Source of the DNA: Bacillota bacterium
GTDB taxonomy: Bacteria > Bacillota > Clostridia > Clostridiales > Clostridiaceae
Reading direction: 5' to 3'
Assembly (NCBI GenBank): GCA_030706065.1
Contig: JAUZPH010000095.1
Coordinates: 1-10,369, forward strand
DNA length: 10,369 nucleotides
Shown: positions 1-6,350 of the stretch, piece by piece
Layout of the letters: every line of letters starts with the position of its first letter
Position numbering within the stretch: position 1 is the first letter of the stretch
Translations under genes and position numbers: made by a program
The notes under the pieces: generated by a model
Databases searched by the model: none
Seen by the model: the letters and a program-made list of their open reading frames with translations, nothing else
Told to the model about the DNA's origin: nothing

Positions 1-956
1 AACCAGGAAAATAATATTTGTCCATCTATCATCTTATTGCCAAAGTCATCATACTTTTGAGCAATCGAATCCGGATCCACAAGCCCCATTTTGTTGGCAT
101 CATAGTACAACTTGAGGGTTCTTAGATAATATCCATCAGCATCGAGGATTTCCTGATATTTATCCTGATTGGCATGTACTAAAAGAAATCCCAACTCATC
201 GTAGCCCTGCATGCATGCAAACTGTTTTGCTGCCATCATCATGTTGGCATCCCAATCCGCCCACATGGAGAAGGCATAGGTAGGTTTTCCCGAATCGCTC
301 TTCGGATTTGCTTCCTGCATCTTCTTAAGCACCGGCAGGAGGTCTTCCATGGTTTTCATCTGAGGTTTTCCTATTTTCTCATAAATATCCCATCTTAACT
401 CCGGGCCATAAATCATTGTATTACCTTCTGACGGAGAAGTTGCAGGCATGTTGGCTATTTCGTGACCCAGGCCGTATACACTTGTTCCCGAACCAAAGTT
501 TATCTTGTTTTTCTCCACAGCCTTTAGATAATTCCTTACAATATCCCTGCCATACTTGTCCAGCAGCCCATCCTTCTTCCAATCCAGCAGGAGGCCTGCT
601 TTTATTGCATCGGTGTACTTTTGGTCGTCAGAACCGAAAACAACTATATCCCCGAGATTTCCGGCAGCCATCATGGAGGCATACTTGGCATCTCCACCCT
701 GAAGATTTGTTGCGATGATATTCAGTTCAATATTGAATTTGTCTTTGACAACCTTACCGAACCAGCCACCCTGTTCTCCTGCATAGTTGGCAAGCATGGA
801 AAACACGTCCAGCTTCAATGGTTTTTCTCTGCCGTCAGCTGCTGCCTTATCACTTTCTTTTTTATCTCCGTTACAGCCCGGAACACCTGCTGAAATTGCA
901 GTTATCATGACAAATGCCATGAAGATCTTAAAAAACCTGTTAAAGCAACCTTTCAT
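1..956 (-). CDS. ABC transporter substrate-binding lipoprotein (SBP1), 3' end outside window
   Basis: The minus strand is open from an ATG at 956-954 to the window edge, giving 318 complete codons with no stop; the C-terminus is missing. The N-terminus (MKGCFNRFFK, hydrophobic stretch, then GVPGC) is a lipoprotein signal with the modified Cys at about residue 28. The mature protein should be membrane-tethered outside the cell and deliver an oligosaccharide-type ligand to a CUT1 permease. It aligns throughout with SBP2 at 4238-5977: shared blocks include GEQxGWFxKVxKDKFN, GNLGDIVVFGxD and GLVDPDS. Family members of the LipO/YtcQ type are usually 500-580 residues, so roughly 60% is present. It is transcribed away from the permease genes and starts 20 nt after a small ORF. 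The exact sugar cannot be read from sequence. Confidence 0.9.
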   Translation of the reverse strand, partial: MKGCFNRFFKIFMAFVMITAISAGVPGCNGDKKESDKAAADGREKPLKLDVFSMLANYAGEQGGWFGKVVKDKFNIELNIIATNLQGGDAKYASMMAAGNLGDIVVFGSDDQKYTDAIKAGLLLDWKKDGLLDKYGRDIVRNYLKAVEKNKINFGSGTSVYGLGHEIANMPATSPSEGNTMIYGPELRWDIYEKIGKPQMKTMEDLLPVLKKMQEANPKSDSGKPTYAFSMWADWDANMMMAAKQFACMQGYDELGFLLVHANQDKYQEILDADGYYLRTLKLYYDANKMGLVDPDSIAQKYDDFGNKMIDGQILFSW

Positions 957-970
957 TTTTCCCCCCCCCT
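957..970 (-). promoter_or_regulatory. Ribosome binding site of SBP1 made of a nine-G run
   Basis: Read on the minus strand, the start codon is preceded by an A, nine consecutive Gs and AAAA. This run is the only Shine-Dalgarno-like sequence for SBP1. Because the G run is both the anti-SD pairing site and a slippage-prone homopolymer, length changes would alter initiation strength without touching the protein. Confidence 0.6.
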
Positions 971-976
971 ACTAGT

Positions 977-1093
977 TTAGGCAAAGAAATATATTACGGT
1001 TATTATTATCTGTAAAATTAAGATTCCCAAATATGCCGATTCAAATTTCCAGCTTACACTGAGATTTCTAAAATAATTTGAAAAAGCTATCAC
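977..1093 (-). CDS. Small ORF, 38-residue single-helix membrane peptide
   Basis: The minus strand carries GGAGGT (1107-1102), 8 nt, then GTG (1093-1091), followed by 38 sense codons and TAA at 979-977. A TTG just before it could serve instead, and a TGA stands directly upstream of that, so the ORF is self-contained. The peptide begins VIAFSNYFRN, has a polar/aromatic middle (SVSWKFES), and ends in one hydrophobic helix (AYLGILILQIIITVIYFFA). It ends 20 nt before SBP1, so the two are probably co-transcribed. I do not recognise a family. The strong SD, fit to the gap and clean membrane segment favour a real gene; a short ORF in AT-rich DNA could still arise by chance. Confidence 0.5.
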   Translation of the reverse strand: MIAFSNYFRNLSVSWKFESAYLGILILQIIITVIYFFA

Positions 1094-1151
1094 CAATCAG
1101 CACCTCCGTTTTACTTTTAAATGGACCAGAATTTTTGTATATCAGCTATAT

Positions 1152-1180
1152 ATTCTATACATATAATGCTTTTCCTTTAA
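1152..1180 (-). promoter_or_regulatory. Candidate promoter for the small ORF-SBP1 unit
   Basis: The minus strand reads TTAAAG (1180-1175), a 17-nt spacer, then TAGAAT (1157-1152). This is a weak -35 with a good -10 at ideal spacing, about 45 nt upstream of the small ORF's SD. Such matches are common in AT-rich DNA. Confidence 0.35.
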
Positions 1181-1191
1181 TCTATTACCAT

Positions 1192-1219
1192 TTTACTAAA
1201 TATATAAATTTTGTATGAT
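1192..1219 (+). promoter_or_regulatory. Candidate promoter for the permease operon
   Basis: TTTACT (1192-1197), a 16-nt spacer and TATGAT (1214-1219) form a plausible sigma-A site (4/6 and 5/6 matches). Use of it would give a 5' leader of about 170 nt containing both palindromes listed next. Low certainty given the local AT content. Confidence 0.35.
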
Positions 1220-1256
1220 TTTAACTCTAATAATTGGAGTGTTACCCGGAGAGTCC

Positions 1257-1273
1257 TTATGATAACATCATAA
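1257..1273. promoter_or_regulatory. 17-bp palindrome, possible operator
   Basis: TTATGAT-AAC-ATCATAA is a perfect inverted repeat with 7-bp arms and a 3-nt centre, lying between two divergently transcribed transport units. Size and symmetry suit a dimeric regulator. It does not match the CcpA catabolite-response consensus. The regulator is not encoded in the window. Confidence 0.4.
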
Positions 1274-1298
1274 TCGATGAGTAAACCATAATATTACA

Positions 1299-1315
1299 AT
1301 TGACAATACGTCAAT
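1299..1315. promoter_or_regulatory. 17-bp palindrome with back-to-back -35-like boxes
   Basis: ATTGAC-AATAC-GTCAAT is a perfect inverted repeat with 6-bp arms. The left arm contains a perfect -35 (TTGACA, 1300-1305) for rightward transcription, though only a weak extended -10 (TGT-TAGGCT, ending 1330) follows at 19 nt. The right arm gives TTGACG on the minus strand (1314-1309), followed after 15 nt by TATTAT. A protein bound here would affect both directions. Confidence 0.35.
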
Positions 1316-1397
1316 ATTTATTGTTAGGCTGAATATTGATTTGGGGGTGGGGATCGTATTCTCTAAAGCACCAAAATTAGACGGGTGGTGGGTTTAA

Positions 1398-2882
1398 ATG
1401 TCAGAAACTAATTTACAAAATATCGGTTCAGTACCTGAACTCAAATTACAAAAAAACAATATATATATTCTCCTGTTACGGGGGTTAGTTATTATTCTGG
1501 TAATCTCCATAGTTATTCCTGCCCTGAATCCTGGGAGAATGAGTAGTCTCATTGATAAGAATGCTGCTCTCTTCACTATGGCAACCTCCTATAATTCGCT
1601 GTTCACAGGGTTTACCCGTGCGCTGAGCAGAGGATGGGTTGACAGCAGTACACTGAATATTATTTACTTTTCTTCCCTGCTGGGTTTTCTCTGTACAGCT
1701 GCGGCTGCTGCAGGCTGCTGCATGACCCTGGGAAAAAAACGTTTACAGAGGCTTGGTACCCTCGTAATCACCCTGGGCAGTGCCGCCGGCATTCTTTCAC
1801 TGATGCTTTTGCTTCCTGCATACTCTGCCCTTTTGAATACTATCAAGCCTAGTGCCATTGAGCCTATGTTTGCTTTTGGCTTTTGGGCCTTTCTCCTTCT
1901 GTTTGCACTTTGCGGAGTATTGGGCTTTATCAATATGAGGATGATTCCAAAGGCTGCCACTGAAGACAAATATGAGATGGAGGCAAAGTACAAGCTGTTT
2001 TTGATGATTCTACCCTTTGCAGTTCTCTGCTTTTTATTTTCCTATCTGCCGCTCTGGGGATGGCGTTATTCCTTCTTTGATTATAAACCGGGCCTTGGCC
2101 TCAGCTGGGATAACTTTGTAGGTTTTAAATGGTTTACCTTTCTCTTCAGAAATGCAGCGGGCAGACAGGATATAGTCAGGGTCATGACAAATACTCTGGC
2201 AATGAGCGGCCTTGGCATTGCAACCTCCTTCCTGCCCATGGCCTTTGCAATTTTTCTTACGGAAATCAAAATCGGCAAGGCCAGGAAGTTTATTCAAGTT
2301 GTTACCACCATACCTAATTTCATCAGCTGGGTTCTGGTTTTTTCCTTCGCCTTTGCATTATTTTCAACGGAAGGTTTTATCAATTCTGTTTTAATTGATT
2401 TTGGACTTATAAAATCCGGAACCAATTATCTCATGAGTGGAGACCACATCTGGCTGAAGATGTGGTTATGGGGCACCTGGAAAGGCCTGGGATGGGGCGC
2501 AATCATCTACATAGCAGGCATTTCCAGTATTGATCAACAGCTGTATGAAGCCGCTACCGTAGACGGTGCAGGGCGGTTTAAGAGGATCTGGCATATCACC
2601 GTTCCGGGACTGATGCCTACCTTCTTTGTACTTCTTCTGCTGTCTATTGCCGGTATTCTTTCAAACGGAATGGACCAGTATTATGTATTCAGAAACTCTT
2701 CCAATCAAAATTCCATTGAAGTTCTTGATCTTTATGTATACCTGTTAGGCCTTGGCAGCAATGGTTCCGGAAATATACCGCTGGCAACGGTGGTAGGTAT
2801 GTTGAAGTCCATTATCAGTATTTCTTTATTGATGGGTGCCAACAAGGTTTCCAGATTGATCCGCGGCGAGAGTATTATATAG
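1398..2882 (+). CDS. ABC sugar permease, LplB type, with extra N-terminal membrane domain
   Basis: Inner-membrane subunit of a CUT1-type carbohydrate importer. The typical permease core starts near residue 198 (FLMILPFAVLCFLFSYLPLW) and contains the EAA coupling loop at about 383-404 (YEAATVDGAGRFKRIWHIT), which docks onto the ATPase. LplB proteins are usually about 300 residues; this one has 494. The first 190 residues form four further hydrophobic segments (about 22-44, 88-110, 120-145, 157-182) with no EAA motif. The reading frame is continuous, so this is a genuine extension and not a misjoined neighbour. The start is the ATG at 1398 after a G-rich SD (1383-1392). The stop is 11 nt before the next permease's ATG, so the two form an operon. 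Confidence 0.9.
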   Translation: MSETNLQNIGSVPELKLQKNNIYILLLRGLVIILVISIVIPALNPGRMSSLIDKNAALFTMATSYNSLFTGFTRALSRGWVDSSTLNIIYFSSLLGFLCTAAAAAGCCMTLGKKRLQRLGTLVITLGSAAGILSLMLLLPAYSALLNTIKPSAIEPMFAFGFWAFLLLFALCGVLGFINMRMIPKAATEDKYEMEAKYKLFLMILPFAVLCFLFSYLPLWGWRYSFFDYKPGLGLSWDNFVGFKWFTFLFRNAAGRQDIVRVMTNTLAMSGLGIATSFLPMAFAIFLTEIKIGKARKFIQVVTTIPNFISWVLVFSFAFALFSTEGFINSVLIDFGLIKSGTNYLMSGDHIWLKMWLWGTWKGLGWGAIIYIAGISSIDQQLYEAATVDGAGRFKRIWHITVPGLMPTFFVLLLLSIAGILSNGMDQYYVFRNSSNQNSIEVLDLYVYLLGLGSNGSGNIPLATVVGMLKSIISISLLMGANKVSRLIRGESII

Positions 2883-2893
2883 GAGGTATGAGA

Positions 2894-3874
2894 ATGAATA
2901 CGGATAATACAAATAAACCAGTTTCCATACAGTCAAGCCCGACAAATCTTCGTCCTAAAAAACGGAAAAGAAAGCTTGGATATGAAACAACTGTAGTTGA
3001 CAGAATCTTTGATTTTTTTAACTACACTATATTTATACTGTTTGGCCTAATCTGTATATTTCCCTTTTACTACCTTTTTATAAATACGATTAGCAGTAAT
3101 GATCTGGTAAGAACCGGACAGATCAAATGGTTTCCAAGGGGGATTCATTTTGACAATTATTTATCCCTGCTCCATGTTAATGAACTTGGAACCTCCGCTT
3201 TGGTTTCCGTGGCGAGAACGATACTTGGAACTGCATTGATGGTTTTGGCTTCTGCTTTCGTCGGTTACCTTGTGACAAAGAAAAAAATGTGGGGCCGTAA
3301 GTTCATATACCGTTTCATAATAATTACCATGTATTTTAACGCCGGCCTTATTCCCTGGTATTTAAATATGTCCATGATGGGCTTAACCAACAATTTCTGG
3401 GGATATATAATTCCCGGTATTATGGCTCCCTTCAATATTATACTTGTAAAGACTTATATCGAGTCCATTCCGACGGATCTGGAAGAAAGTGCCGAAATAG
3501 ATGGCGCCGGCCCCTTTACTATATTCCGCCGCATAATACTGCCGCTTTCCAAGCCAATCTTAGCTACCATTGCCATATTTGGTGCCGTGGGTAACTGGAA
3601 CAGCTTTATAGATTCCATGATACTGATGTCAGGAAAGCCCGCTCTCTACACACTGCAGTACCGCCTGTATATATATCTCACCAGCACCACGGATTTATCC
3701 GCACTGATGAGTTCGGGCGGCTCAATCTCAGATAATATAATTAATGCAACTCTCAATATGAGGACAATAAGGCTCACTGTTGCCATGGTTACCATTCTCC
3801 CTATTATTTTGGTTTATCCCTTTATGCAGCGCTTCTTTGAAAAAGGAATCATGATTGGCGCAGTTAAAGGCTGA
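2894..3874 (+). CDS. ABC sugar permease, YtcP/AraQ type
   Basis: Second CUT1 permease, partner of the preceding gene. It has 326 residues, close to the usual family length plus a basic N-terminal tail (RPKKRKRK at 20-27) on the cytoplasmic side. Six hydrophobic segments follow, with the EAA loop at about 195-217 (DLEESAEIDGAGPFTIFRR). The ATG at 2894 is chosen because GGAGG (2882-2886), which overlaps the upstream stop codon, lies 7 nt before it; the in-frame ATG at 2888 would be only 1 nt from the SD. The pairing of LplB- and YtcP-type permeases with a large lipoprotein is typical of aldouronate and other complex oligosaccharide importers in Firmicutes, but the substrate here is unproven. 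Confidence 0.92.
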   Translation: MNTDNTNKPVSIQSSPTNLRPKKRKRKLGYETTVVDRIFDFFNYTIFILFGLICIFPFYYLFINTISSNDLVRTGQIKWFPRGIHFDNYLSLLHVNELGTSALVSVARTILGTALMVLASAFVGYLVTKKKMWGRKFIYRFIIITMYFNAGLIPWYLNMSMMGLTNNFWGYIIPGIMAPFNIILVKTYIESIPTDLEESAEIDGAGPFTIFRRIILPLSKPILATIAIFGAVGNWNSFIDSMILMSGKPALYTLQYRLYIYLTSTTDLSALMSSGGSISDNIINATLNMRTIRLTVAMVTILPIILVYPFMQRFFEKGIMIGAVKG

Positions 3875-3956
3875 GGCAGAGCTGGCATATAGGATGATAC
3901 ATTTTAACAAAAACTTATATAAGAGGGTGATAAGATACACCAAGGATATCTATACA

Positions 3957-4142
3957 GATGCGGAAATTTAGACCTTTAGTATTCGACTGAGAAAATATCG
4001 AATCTTCACCGATTTTTCCGTATGTAAAATTTCATCATATATTGCAACAATAGAATATCCAATCTTCACGGATTTTTATTGTTGCTCATTCAAAAGAAAT
4101 TTTACATACCAGGCGACAAATCATAAAATAAATTTACGCATC
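3957..4142 (+). mobile_element. Left copy of 96-bp inverted-repeat element, interrupted by a 90-bp insert
   Basis: The ends are GATGCGGAAATTTA (3957-3970) and TAAATTTACGCATC (4129-4142), inverted repeats with one mismatch in 14. Positions 3957-4019 plus 4110-4142 (63 + 33 = 96 bp) align without gaps to the right copy at 6078-5983 read on the opposite strand; I count 13 differences in 96. The extra 4020-4109 is a clean insertion. It encodes no protein and occupies the gap between the permease operon and SBP2, so it will be transcribed if SBP2 is part of that operon. No target duplication is obvious here. The class (MITE-like, REPIN-like or other) is inferred. Confidence 0.75.
4020..4109. repeat. 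90-bp nested hairpin inserted in the left element
   Basis: The ends are perfect 14-bp inverted repeats, GTATGTAAAATTTC (4020-4033) and GAAATTTTACATAC (4096-4109). Inside are GCAACAAT (4044-4051) and ATTGTTGC (4078-4085), and inside those the core hairpin 4053-4077, arms GAATATCC and GGATTTTT around AATCTTCAC. Between the outer and inner stems are two unpaired 10-nt stretches. The core repeats that of the host element (3993-4017) with a swapped closing base pair, so insert and host belong to one family. Confidence 0.75.
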
Positions 4143-4237
4143 CATAAGCTGAAGCGAAGGAAAAGTTCCCACAGCAAAATATGCTTAAGATGAGGAGTAT
4201 TGATATCTTATATTATAATTGGGAGGGATTTCATATA

Positions 4238-5977
4238 ATGAAAAAACGGACTAAAATTCTAAGCATTGTTACTGCCTGTGCTATGGTCTTTACTCTGGCC
4301 AGCTGCAAAAAGACACCTGCATCAACAACACCTGACGCAGGTAATACAACCGGTACGGATAGCAAACTGACCGATATTATTCCAAAAGATACGGTTACTC
4401 TCACCGTTTATTCTCAGCTGGCAAACTTCCAGGGTGAGCAGATCGGCTGGTTTGCCAAGGTAATAAAGGATAAGTTCAATGTCAAATTGAATATCGTTAA
4501 GACTGGTGACGGTGTATTTGCTACGAGGATGGAATCCGGCAATCTGGGAGACATCGTAGTCTTTGGCAATGACGGCGATGAATATCAGCAGGCTGTCAAG
4601 GGAAAAATGCTGCTGGATTGGAGCAAGGAAGATCTGCTGAACGAATATGGCCCATATATTGCCAAGAATATGCAGACTGCCCTGGATAAGAACAAAATGA
4701 TCTCCAGCGGTACTTTATACGGCATCGGCCATGATGTAGGAAGTAGTGCCACAGAACATTCAGTATCCTTCTACAGGCCTGATATCCGCTGGGACCTTTA
4801 TAAACAGCTCGGGTATCCCCAGGTAAATACACTGGAAGACTTTATACCGCTTCTACAGCAGATGCAGCAGCTGTCTCCTACTTCCGATACGGGCAAAAAG
4901 ACCTATGGAGTATCCCTTTTTAAGGACTGGGATGGTAATATGGTTATGTTCGTAAAGTCCACCGCTGCCTTGTACGGCTGGGATGAATTCGGATTCGGCC
5001 TGTATAATGTAAATACCGGCGAATATCAGGATGCTCTCAAATCCGGCGGAATGTATCTTAGAATGCTGAAGTTCTATAATACCTTGTATCAAAAGGGCCT
5101 GGTGGATCCTGACTCGATGACTCAGACCTATGATGATATGTCGGAAGATTACAAGACCGGCGGTGCACTTCTCAATATCTTTGACTGGATGGGCAGCGGC
5201 CTTTATAACACTCCTGAACACCTTGCAGCAGGCAAGGCTATGATGCCTCTGACAGCAAAGGATCAGCAGAATGTAACCTACGGCTTGAATATGAACGGCG
5301 GAAACCGTGTCTGGACTATTGGTGCAAAGACTCAATATCCTGAACTCTGTATGGCAATTATCAACTGGCTCGCAACTCCTGAAGGTGTAATGACCTATTT
5401 CTATGGACCTAAGGGTGTAACCTGGAACTATGACAGTCAGGGAAGGCCAATGCTCACTGATCTTGGCGAGGCCTGTCAGTCCAACCAGGATACCGCAATG
5501 ACAGGGGACTACAGCGGAAAATGGACTGACGGAACCTGTAAGATCAATAATACTACCTGGGCCGTTGATGCAAAAAATCCTGATGCAAAGAATGGAGATA
5601 CCTATAACTATAAGTTCTGGGAAACAAGACAATCCAGACCGGTCAGCAATATCGAGCAGGATTGGAGAACCAAAACCAGTGCACCAAATTTGAATAAGTA
5701 TCTGGAGATAAACAAACAGATGGCTATTTCCCTTGGAACTACCTATTCGGAATCTGCAAAGTCCAACGAATTGACCACAACCTGGAATCAGGTAAAGACT
5801 ACAATCACCACTTATTCCTGGAAGGCAATCTATGCAAAATCCGATGCAGAATTCGATTCTATAGTAAAGGAAATGACTGACAAGGCCAATTCCTATGGCT
5901 ATGCCGACTGCGTGAAGTTCCAGCAGGGTGAAGCAGCTATCCGCAAAGGCCTGGATGACAAGATTAGGAATAAATAA
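4238..5977 (+). CDS. ABC transporter substrate-binding lipoprotein (SBP2)
   Basis: Extracellular solute receptor of the adjacent permease pair. It has 579 residues, the normal size for the LipO/YtcQ-like group. The signal peptide MKKRTKILSI... ends in a textbook lipobox, LASC, with Cys23 as the lipid anchor, followed by a Thr/Ser-rich linker. Aromatic-rich segments in the body suit sugar stacking. The ATG at 4238 is chosen because GGGAGG (4221-4226) precedes it and the signal peptide starts there; the upstream in-frame ATG at 4181 would add 19 residues ahead of the signal. It is a paralogue of SBP1. A 363-nt gap with structured repeats separates it from the permeases and the right repeat begins 5 nt after its stop, so its mRNA level may be set independently. 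Confidence 0.92.
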   Translation: MKKRTKILSIVTACAMVFTLASCKKTPASTTPDAGNTTGTDSKLTDIIPKDTVTLTVYSQLANFQGEQIGWFAKVIKDKFNVKLNIVKTGDGVFATRMESGNLGDIVVFGNDGDEYQQAVKGKMLLDWSKEDLLNEYGPYIAKNMQTALDKNKMISSGTLYGIGHDVGSSATEHSVSFYRPDIRWDLYKQLGYPQVNTLEDFIPLLQQMQQLSPTSDTGKKTYGVSLFKDWDGNMVMFVKSTAALYGWDEFGFGLYNVNTGEYQDALKSGGMYLRMLKFYNTLYQKGLVDPDSMTQTYDDMSEDYKTGGALLNIFDWMGSGLYNTPEHLAAGKAMMPLTAKDQQNVTYGLNMNGGNRVWTIGAKTQYPELCMAIINWLATPEGVMTYFYGPKGVTWNYDSQGRPMLTDLGEACQSNQDTAMTGDYSGKWTDGTCKINNTTWAVDAKNPDAKNGDTYNYKFWETRQSRPVSNIEQDWRTKTSAPNLNKYLEINKQMAISLGTTYSESAKSNELTTTWNQVKTTITTYSWKAIYAKSDAEFDSIVKEMTDKANSYGYADCVKFQQGEAAIRKGLDDKIRNK

Positions 5978-5982
5978 ATTTA

Positions 5983-6078
5983 GATGCGGAAATCTATTGC
6001 TTTATTTATCGCCTTCGAAAAATCGGTGAAGATTCGATATTTTCTCAGGCGAATACAAAAGGATTAAATTTCCGCATC
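5983..6078 (-). mobile_element. Right copy of the 96-bp inverted-repeat element
   Basis: The ends are perfect 11-bp inverted repeats GATGCGGAAAT (5983-5993) and ATTTCCGCATC (6068-6078). TTTA occurs directly outside both ends (5979-5982 and 6079-6082), a candidate 4-bp target duplication, though AT-rich flanks weaken this. Internally TCGCCT and AGGCGA pair around the core hairpin at 6018-6042, so the whole element folds on itself. It is oriented opposite to the left copy and starts 5 nt after the SBP2 stop codon. Confidence 0.75.
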
Positions 6079-6081
6079 TTT

Positions 6082-6117
6082 AAAAGGGGCTTCCGTAAAA
6101 GGCGAAGCCCCTTTTCT
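6082..6117 (+). terminator. Intrinsic terminator after SBP2
   Basis: AAAAGGGGCTTC (6082-6093) and GAAGCCCCTTTT (6104-6115) form a perfect 12-bp stem with a 10-nt loop, running into CTTGTT. The A-rich left arm makes it usable from the minus strand too, where the remnant gene ending at 6142 converges on it. Confidence 0.85.
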
Positions 6118-6141
6118 TGTTGAGTTTTGCAAATCGGCAAT

Positions 6142-6350
6142 TTACGGCCAGAGGGCCATTTGCAGTACAATGATAGTAATCAGGATCCCTACGAATTTTA
6201 TAAACAGTTCTCTGGGCATCTTTTCTATGGTCTTTGTCAGCGGAGGCAGCAGCAAAAGCGCCCCGCCAAAGCTTGCTGCTCCGGATATTGCAGATGCAAT
6301 AAACTTCCTATAACAAGTAATATATATGTATAAAAGAAATGCAGATTCAT
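6142..6350 (-). pseudogene. Small two-helix membrane protein gene, apparently frameshifted
   Basis: On the minus strand GGAGG (6360-6356) lies 5 nt before an ATG (6350-6348) that encodes MNLHFFYTYILLVIGS. About there the frame fails, and coding-like sequence continues in another frame: FIASAISGAASFGGALLLL..., then KTIEKMPRELFIKFVG... and a hydrophobic end ...QMALWP before TAA at 6144-6142. The span is 209 nt, so one added base (for example a T near 6309) would restore a 69-residue, two-helix protein. The first helix with its GAxxFGGxLLL pattern faintly recalls TauE/SafE permeases, but I cannot assign it. It could be recent decay or a sequencing error. Confidence 0.4.

Noticed and set aside
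416..975. Plus-strand open frames across the left end
   Set aside because: They are shadows of SBP1 on the minus strand, whose translation matches SBP2 throughout.
4150..4163. Possible CcpA catabolite-response element near GAAGCGAAGG
   Set aside because: Spacing and bases do not fit the consensus palindrome.
4214..4219. Perfect TATAAT just before SBP2
   Set aside because: The predicted transcript would start within or after the SD, and there is no acceptable -35 at 16-18 nt (TGAGGA at 17).
4853..5632. 259-codon open frame on the minus strand inside SBP2
   Set aside because: It is fully antisense to a well-supported lipoprotein gene, has no SD or recognisable domain, and is explained by the codon bias of the sense strand.
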